Shown in pieces: positions 7,684-13,784 of a stretch of DNA of 20,360 nucleotides (position 1 is the stretch's first letter; every line of letters starts with the position of its first letter). The position numbers and the translations under genes are program-made. The stretch covers positions 1-20,360 of the forward strand of contig WFPH01000121.1 in assembly GCA_015487645.1 (NCBI GenBank), given 5' to 3'. Origin of the DNA: Thermosulfurimonas sp. (GTDB taxonomy: Bacteria > Desulfobacterota > Thermodesulfobacteria > Thermodesulfobacteriales > Thermodesulfobacteriaceae). The notes under the pieces are model-generated. The model searched no databases. It saw only the letters and a list, made by a program, of their open reading frames with translations, and was not told the origin of the DNA.

Positions 7684-8047
7684 GTAAACGCCCCCGGAGT
7701 TCCTTTAAAAAATCCAGCATGCGGGCCACGGCCTCCCGCTCAAATTCAAAAGGGAGATAACGGGAGGTGAAATAGGCCTGATAGATATCGTCCACCACCG
7801 AGATCCTTTCCCGGTAAAAGGTCTCCCAGGCGGCATCCACCTTGGCGGCCTCCCGGAAGAGGCGGTGGAGATTATGAGTCTGGGGGAAACTCCCCGTGTG
7901 TTCAAGGAGATAGGATTTGAGAAGAAGCTGAGCACTCTGTTCGGCAAAAAAGGCCGAAAGTTCAAGATCTCCTTCCTCAAAGTGCCGGAAGGCTTCACGG
8001 AAAAACTTTTCCGCTCGCCGGGCAAAGAGTCGCAGGGGCTCGCTCAA
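7667..8047 (-). CDS. HEPN-domain protein
   Basis: A 126-residue all-helical protein. It has the PF05168-like HEPN pattern: 'SAFFAEQSAQLLLKSYLL' (about 31-48, the A-x-Q-Ax(4)LK helix), then 'THNLHRLFREA' (about 57-67, the H-x-L-x-x-L turn) and 'YFTSRYLP' near residue 92, equivalent to the family Y-x-x-(S)RYP. The start is TTG 8047, the first start codon in frame after the nadA stop (TAA 8055-8053), with AGGGGG from the nadA end as ribosome site. The classical RNase motif R-x(4-6)-H of HEPN toxins is not seen at the expected C-terminal helix, so RNase activity cannot be assumed. It overlaps the MNT gene by 17 bases. Paired HEPN/MNT genes are common in thermophiles and behave as toxin-antitoxin systems in characterised cases. 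Confidence 0.8.
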   Translation of the reverse strand: MSEPLRLFARRAEKFFREAFRHFEEGDLELSAFFAEQSAQLLLKSYLLEHTGSFPQTHNLHRLFREAAKVDAAWETFYRERISVVDDIYQAYFTSRYLPFEFEREAVARMLDFLKELRGRLRGTQS

Positions 8048-8052
8048 GGCCT

Positions 8053-8970
8053 TTACCCCCTAGGGATCTCAAGCATGCGCTTTACGGCCCGAAGGGCCCG
8101 CACCCGGATCTCCTCCGGGACCTCCACCCGGGGCTCAAGGGTCTCAAGGGCCCGGTGGACCAGCTCCAGAGTGGTGATCTTCATGGCCTCACAGAGCATC
8201 TTTTCCGAAGCGGGATAGAACTTCTTGTCCGGATTCTGCTTGCGCAGGGGGTAAAGCAACCCTACCTCCGTGCCGATGATGAACTCCTTGTGCTCCGATT
8301 CCCGGCAGAACTTGAGCATTCCGCTGGTTGAGGCCACGTGGTCGGCGAGATCAATCACTTCCGGCCGGCACTCGGGATGGGCCACGAAAAGGGCCTCGGG
8401 ATGAGCTTCGCGGGCGCGTTTTACATCCTCGGCGGTAAGCACGTCGTGAAAGGGACAAAAGCCTTCGTGATAGATGATCTTTTTGTCCAGAAAGTGGCGC
8501 TGGGCGTAGCGGGCCAGGTTCATGTCCGGAAGGCAGATGACCTCCTTTTCCGGGAGACTGGCGATCACCCGCACCACATTGGCCGAGGTGCAGCAAATGT
8601 CGCTTTCGGCCTTCACATCGGCATAAGAGTTGACATAGGTCACCACCGGGGCTCCGGGATGTTTCTCGCGCAGGGCGCGCACATCCTCCGGGGTGATCAT
8701 GTCCGCCATGGCACAGCCGGCTTCGCGGTTGGGGAGGAGCACAGTCTTCTCCGGCGAGACGATGGCCGCCGTTTCAGCCATGAAGACCACCCCGCAGAAG
8801 ACCAGCACTTTGGCTTCGGTTTGGGCTGCCCGGAGAGACAGCTCAAGCGAATCCCCCACCAGATCAGCGATTTCCTGAATCTCGGGGGGCTGATAGTTGT
8901 GGGCCAGGATGAGGGCCTGTCGGTCTTGGGCTAACCTGCGGATCTCGGCCTGGAGTTTTTCTTTGGTCAT
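8053..8970 (-). CDS. nadA: quinolinate synthase A
   Basis: NadA condenses iminoaspartate with dihydroxyacetone phosphate to quinolinate, the precursor ring of NAD, using an oxygen-sensitive 4Fe-4S cluster in the cytoplasm. The 305-residue length is normal. Three cluster cysteines are in the usual places: Cys86 in 'NREAGCAMAD', Cys172 in 'GFCPFH' and Cys260 in 'KMLCEAMKITTL'. Substrate-site motifs 'LAHNYQ' (22-27), 'YVNSYADVKA' (112-121), 'CCTSAN' (126-131) and 'HPEC' (198-201) are intact. The start ATG 8970 overlaps the lolA stop in an ATGA tetranucleotide, and an AGGAGG lies upstream. No nadB or nadC is adjacent. The cluster suits an anaerobe but does not prove it. Confidence 0.96.
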   Translation of the reverse strand: MTKEKLQAEIRRLAQDRQALILAHNYQPPEIQEIADLVGDSLELSLRAAQTEAKVLVFCGVVFMAETAAIVSPEKTVLLPNREAGCAMADMITPEDVRALREKHPGAPVVTYVNSYADVKAESDICCTSANVVRVIASLPEKEVICLPDMNLARYAQRHFLDKKIIYHEGFCPFHDVLTAEDVKRAREAHPEALFVAHPECRPEVIDLADHVASTSGMLKFCRESEHKEFIIGTEVGLLYPLRKQNPDKKFYPASEKMLCEAMKITTLELVHRALETLEPRVEVPEEIRVRALRAVKRMLEIPRG

Positions 8971-9626
8971 TTCTGCAATCCTCCTTGAGTTTCTTCGACT
9001 ATTTCTACTCCTTTGGGAATCTCGAAGACGAACTTTTGCTTATCAATTTTAGGATTGATTTTGAGATCCTCCAAGGCGAGATGGGTGAGATTCCCCAGAG
9101 GATCCCAGTACCAGATTTCCCTGATCTCTCCGCTCTCGGCCCGAACTTTGAGCTTGATCCGAGAGATACTTTCATCTTCTCGCGGTCTGAGTTCCAGAAA
9201 ATAGAAACCATTTTCTTCGGGAGATCCGAAAAGTATCTCGAACCTTCGGGCAAGTTCTGCTTTGCCCGAAAGCAGCCCTAGCACGATCCGGGAGAAGGCC
9301 TTCTTCGGGGAGAGGATCAGCACCTGCTGATCTTCTTCGGAGTAAAAGTATACCTTTTTCCCGTCGGAGACGATAAGGAGCTTTTCCGGATAGCGATATT
9401 CCCACCGCAGGAGGTTGGGCTTGCAGAACCAAAATTTTCCGCCCGAGGCCTCCACCTCGTACCCCTTGCGCCAGTAAACTTCCTGAGAAAAGGAGCCCGA
9501 AAGACTGGTCACCCGGCGGTAAAAGTTTTCCACCCGGTTCAGTACGGTCTCAGGCGATAGGGGTTCGGCCTTAAGGTTTGCGACCCACAAGCACAGGACG
9601 AGGACGTACACCATCACTCGGACCAA
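8967..9626 (-). CDS. lolA: outer-membrane lipoprotein carrier protein LolA
   Basis: LolA is the periplasmic chaperone that takes lipoproteins released by LolCDE to the outer membrane. The 219-residue precursor has a signal peptide (residues 1-20, hydrophobic 'VYVLVLCLWVA', cleavage likely after Lys-Ala). The mature half-barrel includes 'SLSGSFSQEVYW', 'GKFWFCKPNLLRWEY' and 'KLLIVSDGKKVYFYSEED', all typical of LolA. The start is taken as TTG 9626 because AGGAGGG lies 5 bases before it; the in-frame ATG at 9614 is 17 bases from that site. The chosen start places the first 56 bases inside the end of ftsK. The ftsK-lolA order is also found in other Gram-negatives such as E. coli, which supports the call. 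Confidence 0.9.
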   Translation of the reverse strand: MVRVMVYVLVLCLWVANLKAEPLSPETVLNRVENFYRRVTSLSGSFSQEVYWRKGYEVEASGGKFWFCKPNLLRWEYRYPEKLLIVSDGKKVYFYSEEDQQVLILSPKKAFSRIVLGLLSGKAELARRFEILFGSPEENGFYFLELRPREDESISRIKLKVRAESGEIREIWYWDPLGNLTHLALEDLKINPKIDKQKFVFEIPKGVEIVEETQGGLQK

Positions 9627-11571
9627 CGATGCCCTCCTCTTCCATACGTTCTACGAGCCTGGCGGCTCGGTTATAACCTATACGGAGGCGTCTCTGCAAC
9701 ATGGAAACCGATATCTTCCCCTGCTGCATGGCAATCTTTACGGCCTCGCGGTAGAGTTCGTCGTCGGCCTCATCTTCAGGGGCTCCCAGGAGGTCTTCGG
9801 AATCTTCCTCCAGGGCTTCAAAGTCGGCCAGATATTCGGGTTCACCCTGCGCCCGGAGATATTCCACCACCCGCCGGACCTCCGACTCCGAGACATAGGG
9901 CCCGTGGATACGCTGGAGTTTTGAGGCCCCTGGCGGCAGAAAGAGCATGTCACCCGCTCCGAGCAATCTTTCGGCCCCTTGGGTGTCGAGGATGGTGCGA
10001 GAGTCCGTGCGGGAGGAAACCTGAAAAGAAATCCGGGCCGGGAAGTTGGCCTTGATTAGGCCGGTTATGACATCCACCGAGGGACGCTGAGTGGCCAGCA
10101 GCAGATGAATGCCCGAAGCTCGGGCCATCTGGGCCAGACGGGTGAGTAGCGTCTCCACCTCCTTTGAAGCCACCACCATGAGATCGGCCAGCTCGTCGAT
10201 AATGATTACAATGTAGGGCAGTTTTTCTTCCGCCTCCCGGTTGTAAGAGTCTAGATTCCGGGCTCGGCTTTCCTCAAGGAGCTGGTAGCGACGTTCCATC
10301 TCCGCCACCGCCCACCGTAAGGCCCGCGTGGCCATGCGCGGTTCAAGGACCACAGGGTGTAAGAGATAAGGGATTTCTTCATAAACCGAGAGCTCAATCC
10401 GCTTGGGGTCGATCAGGAGGAAACGGACCTTCTCCGGGGTGCTCTTGTAGATGAGGCTAAGGATAATGGAGTGGAGGAAGACGCTTTTTCCGGTACCGGT
10501 AGCCCCGGCGATGAGGAGGTGGGGCATACGGGCCAGATCCGTGACCACCGGTTTCCCGGATTGATCTTTCCCCAAGGCCAGGGTGAGGGGGGAGCGCGCC
10601 CGGCGAAAGTTCTCGCTTTCGATGATTTCCCGCAGGTAAACCCTCTCGCGCTCGGGATTTGAGACTTCGATGCCCACCACGTCTTTGCCAGGGATGGGAG
10701 CCACGATGCGCACGCTTTCGGCTGAAAGGCCCAGAGCCAGGTCGTCGGCCAAAGCCGCGATGCGGTTGATTTTGATGCCCGGGGCCGGTTTGAACTCGTA
10801 AACCGTAATTACCGGCCCGGGGTTTACCGCCGTAACCTCCCCTTCCACCCCGAATTCCCGGAGTTTTTCCTGAAGGGCCCGGGCCAGGGCTTGAAGGGTG
10901 GCTTCCGAAGGCCCCTTTCGTCTGGCGGGCGGGTCTTCAAGAAGCTCCATCGGAGGTGGAAAACCAGAGGTTGAGGGGGCTTTAGACGGGCTCTTCGGAG
11001 AAACTTCGGGTTCCCTCGACCCAGGGTGAGTGACTTCTTCTTTCCGGGATTTTTTCTTCCTTTTGGGAAAACGTGGTCGGGGTAGCTTTGAGGACCACCC
11101 TCTACTGAAAAGAGCCAGTCCACCGAGCCCCAGAACTAGGATCAACAGTATTACTCCGGGGATGCCGATGTAGGGAATGAGCCCCTGCCCCAGAAATCCC
11201 AGAAGCCCTCCGTGCAAAGGATAGCGCGAACGCCCCCACCAGCTCTCAGGAGCGAAACCCAGAGCCAGGCTCAGGCTTACGGTAAAGACCAAAGCCCCAA
11301 AGGACTCCCGGTAAGGGAAACATCCCTCTTTAAGGGCCTTCAAGGCCAGGATTAATAGCGTGACAGGCACGAGAAAGGCTGCCAGCCCCAAAAACGTAAA
11401 TAGGAAAGAGGCCAGGTAGGCTCCCAGCAATCCTCCCCAGTTACGGATGGCTTCGCTTCCCACTCGACCGAACCCTGGATCCTGGGGATGGTATGAAAGG
11501 AGAGCCAGAGCTAAGAACACCCCTAGGGCCAGCAAGAAAAGCCCTGCGGGCGCAAGGGAGACTTTTTTCAT
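9571..11571 (-). CDS. ftsK: DNA translocase FtsK/SpoIIIE family
   Basis: FtsK pumps chromosomal DNA through the closing septum and assists dimer resolution. The start is ATG 11571, the first residues being MKKVSLAPAG. The N-terminal 155 residues contain about four or five hydrophobic segments (roughly 10-28, 46-80, 90-108, 136-155). A basic, Pro/Ser-rich linker (about 160-220) is short compared with E. coli FtsK (1329 residues); total length here is 666. The motor has Walker A GATGTGKS (356-363), Walker B 'YIVIIIDELADLM' with Asp459-Glu460, and 'LLLATQRPSVDVITG'. The C-terminal winged-helix gamma domain is complete ('ISVSMLQRRLRIGYNRAARL' to 'EGIVGPSDG'). It is the first gene of the minus-strand run and diverges from the cobalamin operon. 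No strong ribosome site is visible before its ATG. Confidence 0.95.
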   Translation of the reverse strand: MKKVSLAPAGLFLLALGVFLALALLSYHPQDPGFGRVGSEAIRNWGGLLGAYLASFLFTFLGLAAFLVPVTLLILALKALKEGCFPYRESFGALVFTVSLSLALGFAPESWWGRSRYPLHGGLLGFLGQGLIPYIGIPGVILLILVLGLGGLALFSRGWSSKLPRPRFPKRKKKSRKEEVTHPGSREPEVSPKSPSKAPSTSGFPPPMELLEDPPARRKGPSEATLQALARALQEKLREFGVEGEVTAVNPGPVITVYEFKPAPGIKINRIAALADDLALGLSAESVRIVAPIPGKDVVGIEVSNPERERVYLREIIESENFRRARSPLTLALGKDQSGKPVVTDLARMPHLLIAGATGTGKSVFLHSIILSLIYKSTPEKVRFLLIDPKRIELSVYEEIPYLLHPVVLEPRMATRALRWAVAEMERRYQLLEESRARNLDSYNREAEEKLPYIVIIIDELADLMVVASKEVETLLTRLAQMARASGIHLLLATQRPSVDVITGLIKANFPARISFQVSSRTDSRTILDTQGAERLLGAGDMLFLPPGASKLQRIHGPYVSESEVRRVVEYLRAQGEPEYLADFEALEEDSEDLLGAPEDEADDELYREAVKIAMQQGKISVSMLQRRLRIGYNRAARLVERMEEEGIVGPSDGVRPRPVLVGRKP
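9632..9638 (-). promoter_or_regulatory. ribosome binding site deciding the lolA start
   Basis: On the minus strand AGGAGGG is followed by CATCG and then TTG (9626). It lies within the ftsK codons for the conserved gamma-domain segment EEEGIVGP, so one stretch serves both as protein code and as initiation signal. Confidence 0.7.
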
Positions 11572-11623
11572 GGTAAAAACGATACCTTAAAGGCTGAAAG
11601 CAAACAAGAGAATATTTTTTAGC

Positions 11624-11653
11624 TTGACGCAATTTTTAGGGACATGTTATGTT
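11624..11653 (+). promoter_or_regulatory. candidate promoter of the cobalamin riboswitch operon
   Basis: TTGACG (11624-11629, five of six) and TATGTT (11648-11653, four of six) are separated by 18 bases. Transcription would begin near 11660, immediately before the first helix of the riboswitch at 11667, which is where a promoter is expected. Confidence 0.55.
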
Positions 11654-11659
11654 TCTGGC

Positions 11660-11960
11660 ACACGGTCCCGGGTGCCCCGGCCCTGTGAGGGGTGGCGGGG
11701 TTAAACGGGAAGCCGGTGAGAATCCGGCGCTGGCCCGCAACCGTGACCGGGGACGAAAGCCGCTGGGAGGCCTTTAACGGGTCTCCTCGCCCGGGAGCTC
11801 GAGGGACAAGGCCCCGAGGGTTACCGGGTGGGCCGCCGGAGGGCAAACCTTCGGTGGCGACAGGCCACTGGGTGGGCCGGGATCGGTAGGCCGATCCCAG
11901 GTCGCCCGGGAAGGCGCGGCGAGTAGGACGATCCGGAAGCCGGGAGACCGGCCCGGGGCC
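11660..11960 (+). promoter_or_regulatory. cobalamin (B12) riboswitch aptamer
   Basis: The conserved blocks of the cobalamin aptamer are present in order. The 5' block is GGGAAGCCGGTGAGAATCCG (starting 11707), then CGCTGGCCCGCAACCGTGA. After an extended arm come GCCACTG (11864-11870), GGGAAGGCG (near 11908) and GAAGCCGGGAGACC (11936-11949). A closing helix pairs CCCGGG-GCC (11667-11676, one bulge) with GGCCCGGG (11950-11957). Two internal hairpins are strong: 11832-11842 with 11848-11858 (11 bp including two G-U, loop GCAAA), and 11879-11886 with 11891-11898 (8 bp perfect, loop TAGG). The aptamer is long, because roughly 100 bases separate the CCGTGA and GCCACTG blocks. It lies directly upstream of cobalamin genes, which fits feedback control by adenosylcobalamin. 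This and the next feature account for most of the 486-base gap between ftsK and cbiK. Confidence 0.93.
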
Positions 11961-12025
11961 GCAGGAGCGGTGGGGCGGCGAGGGTCCCGACCCGACCGTG
12001 TAAGCAGCGGTCTCTCCTCGCTAAG

Positions 12026-12051
12026 CCCCCCTGAGAAAATAATCAAGGGGG
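12026..12051 (+). promoter_or_regulatory. hairpin that can mask the cbiK ribosome binding site
   Basis: CCCCCT (12027-12032) is perfectly complementary to AGGGGG (12046-12051), enclosing an A-rich 13-base loop. The 3' arm is the cbiK ribosome site, which ends 6 bases before the ATG at 12058. No T-run follows, so the element fits translational rather than transcriptional control. A second possible helix pairs GGCGAGG upstream with CCTCGCT (near 12016-12022), a candidate for the switching partner. Confidence 0.65.
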
Positions 12052-12057
12052 TGTGTT

Positions 12058-13008
12058 ATGATGAGGTGGTTTTTGATTCTCTGGCTTGTGGTATGGGTTG
12101 GTATGGTCTGGTGTCCTCCTGTTAGAGCCGGTGCCATCTCTTATACCCAGATTCGGCACCAGAAGCTGAAGGAGAAGCCGGCTATTGTGCTTTGCGCCTT
12201 TGGGACTTCCACCAAGGCCCAGGTAACGTTTGATTTCTTCGAGAAGCGGGTGCGAAAGGAACTTCCGGGCTACGAAATCCGCTGGGCCTTCACCTCAGAG
12301 GTCATCCGGGAGAAGATGAATCGGATTTACGCCAAGCGCGGTTTGAACAAGAGACTACATAGTCTCCAGGAGGTTCTGGCGGCGCTTCATGCCGAAGGCT
12401 ACCGCAAGGTTGTAGTTCAGCCTCTCCATATTTTTCCGGGTTTGGAATACCAGGATGTGGTTGAAATCTGCGACCGGTTTCCGGATCTTCGCATTGTGGT
12501 GGGAGAGCCTCTTCTTTTCCGGTGGGAATATGTGAAGGAAGTTCTGGAAGTAGTCTCCAAGGAGTTCCTTCCGCCGGAGGAGGGGGTGAACATCCTGGTA
12601 GCCCATGGGACGGATGTAACCATTAACGGGGCTAATATTACGTATCTGGGTCTGGACTGGCTGGTGCGCAAACATTATCCCAACGTATTAGTGGGGACGG
12701 TGGAAGGGGTACCGGATGCCGAAGTGCCCCTCAAGGAGGCTATCAAGTATCCGGCCAGGAGGGTGCGTTTTATCCCCCTCATGTTCGTGGCCGGAGATCA
12801 CATCATGAACGACATCATGGGCCAGAAGCTTGAGAATGGTGAGAAGAGCTGGCGTATGATCGTGGAGGAGGCCGGAAAGGTTGCCGACTGCGTGACCACA
12901 AGGATAGAAGGAAAAACCTATTACAAGGGCCTGGGACTCTATCCCGAGATCGACGATTTCTTTATCAGACAGATCAAGCGGGCCCTTGAGATCCTTGATC
13001 AGTACTAG
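12058..13008 (+). CDS. cbiK: exported (CbiK-P type) sirohydrochlorin cobaltochelatase
   Basis: CbiK inserts cobalt into sirohydrochlorin, an early step of anaerobic cobalamin synthesis. The 316-residue product has a signal peptide: MMR, a Trp/Leu/Val core over residues 4-20, and a likely cleavage after 'PVRA' (24). The chelatase follows, beginning 'AIVLCAFGTSTKAQ' (about 42-55). Metal-binding histidines are seen in 'VAHGTD' (His183) and 'VAGDHIMND' (His248), with a third conserved-looking His124 in 'QPLHIFPG'. Desulfovibrio vulgaris has a periplasmic CbiK that also binds heme, and this gene resembles that form. The start ATG 12058 follows AAGGGGG at 6 bases; no internal start just after the signal has a comparable site, so export looks real. 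It is the first gene after the riboswitch and is followed closely by cbiL. Alternative roles in iron or heme handling are possible. Confidence 0.92.
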   Translation: MMRWFLILWLVVWVGMVWCPPVRAGAISYTQIRHQKLKEKPAIVLCAFGTSTKAQVTFDFFEKRVRKELPGYEIRWAFTSEVIREKMNRIYAKRGLNKRLHSLQEVLAALHAEGYRKVVVQPLHIFPGLEYQDVVEICDRFPDLRIVVGEPLLFRWEYVKEVLEVVSKEFLPPEEGVNILVAHGTDVTINGANITYLGLDWLVRKHYPNVLVGTVEGVPDAEVPLKEAIKYPARRVRFIPLMFVAGDHIMNDIMGQKLENGEKSWRMIVEEAGKVADCVTTRIEGKTYYKGLGLYPEIDDFFIRQIKRALEILDQY

Positions 13009-13012
13009 GAGG
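13007..13012 (+). promoter_or_regulatory. ribosome binding site deciding the cbiL start
   Basis: AGGAGG overlaps the cbiK stop codon TAG (13006-13008) and is followed after 6 bases by TTG (13019). This argues for the 13019 start over the longer in-frame TTG at 12986, which lies inside cbiK. Confidence 0.75.
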
Positions 13013-13018
13013 CCTCTT

Positions 13019-13735
13019 TTGACCAGGCCTGTGCTTTACGGGGTAGGGGTTGGGCCCGGAGATCCGGATCTTTTGACCTTCAAGGCGGCCAGGATACTAC
13101 AGGAGGTGGCTCATATTTTCGTGGCCTCCTCCACCAAAAATGATTATTCTCTGGCCTTGCGGACCGTAGAGAAGTATTTGCCGGGGGGAACTCCCATTGA
13201 GAGACTCCCCTTTCCCATGACCCGGGATCGGGAGGTCCTTGAGGAGGCCTGGGAGGAGAACGCCCGCCGGGTGGCGGAGGTCCTTACCCGGAAAAAGAGC
13301 GCGGCCTTTCTCACCCTGGGGGACCCGGCCCTCTTTTCCACCTTCGGGCATCTTGCCCGGAAATTGAAGAGTTCTCTCCCGGAAACGGAAATTCGTATGG
13401 TTCCCGGGATCACGGCGGCTCAGGCGGCGGCCGCCCGCTTAGGTCTCCTCCTGGCCGAAGGGGAGGGAGCTTTTGTGATCGCAAGCGGTCTGGCCACAAG
13501 CCATGTGATTCGGAAGTTCTCTAAAGAGGCCACGAGCCTGGCCCTCTATAAGGTCTACCGCCGGGCCGAAGAAATCATCAACCTCCTGGAGGAGACCGGC
13601 CGTCTTAAGGAGACCAGGGCCATTTCTTTTTGTGGTTTTCCCGAAGAAAAGATTTATGAAGATCCCAAAGAACTCTCCGACTCAACCCCGCCCTACTTCA
13701 CCCTCCTGATCGTGGGGGGCAAACCTCTTGACTAA
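13019..13735 (+). CDS. cbiL: cobalt-factor II / precorrin-2 C20-methyltransferase
   Basis: The enzyme methylates C20 of cobalt-sirohydrochlorin using S-adenosylmethionine, the step after cobalt insertion in the anaerobic route. With the TTG start at 13019 it has 238 residues, normal for the family. The SAM-dependent tetrapyrrole methylase fold shows 'GVGVGPGDPD' (8-17, N-terminal loop), 'TLGDPALFST' (GDPALF at 101-106) and 'VPGITAAQAAAARLG' (128-142). There is no signal peptide, so it acts in the cytoplasm. Only 10 bases separate its start from the cbiK stop, and its ribosome site overlaps that stop, so translation is probably coupled. Assignment to C20 rather than another ring position rests on the PVLYGVGVGPGDPDLLT start and the cbiK neighbour. 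The symbol cobI would be used in aerobic organisms. Confidence 0.88.
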   Translation: MTRPVLYGVGVGPGDPDLLTFKAARILQEVAHIFVASSTKNDYSLALRTVEKYLPGGTPIERLPFPMTRDREVLEEAWEENARRVAEVLTRKKSAAFLTLGDPALFSTFGHLARKLKSSLPETEIRMVPGITAAQAAAARLGLLLAEGEGAFVIASGLATSHVIRKFSKEATSLALYKVYRRAEEIINLLEETGRLKETRAISFCGFPEEKIYEDPKELSDSTPPYFTLLIVGGKPLD

Positions 13736-13756
13736 GTAGCACTAATTTTTTAAAAG
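13728..13756 (+). promoter_or_regulatory. candidate promoter for the OprB-type porin gene
   Basis: TTGACT (13728-13733, five of six) spans the last codons and stop of cbiL. TAAAAG (13751-13756, four of six) follows at exactly 17 bases. Transcription would start near 13763, giving a leader of about 22 bases. If real, the porin need not depend on the riboswitch. Confidence 0.4.
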
Positions 13757-13784
13757 TAACACAAAATTGGGAGGGGGTTGCACC

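Noticed and set aside
7967..8047. R-x4-H (Arg17, His22) in the HEPN protein as its RNase motif
   Set aside because: It lies in the first helix, whereas the catalytic R-x(4-6)-H of HEPN toxins is in the C-terminal helix pair, so it is most likely coincidental.
11580..11606. Possible leaderless promoter for ftsK on the minus strand (TTGTTT, 17 bases, TATCGT)
   Set aside because: Both boxes are weak, and a start at the ATG itself cannot be supported from sequence alone. It is noted only because ftsK has no clear ribosome site.
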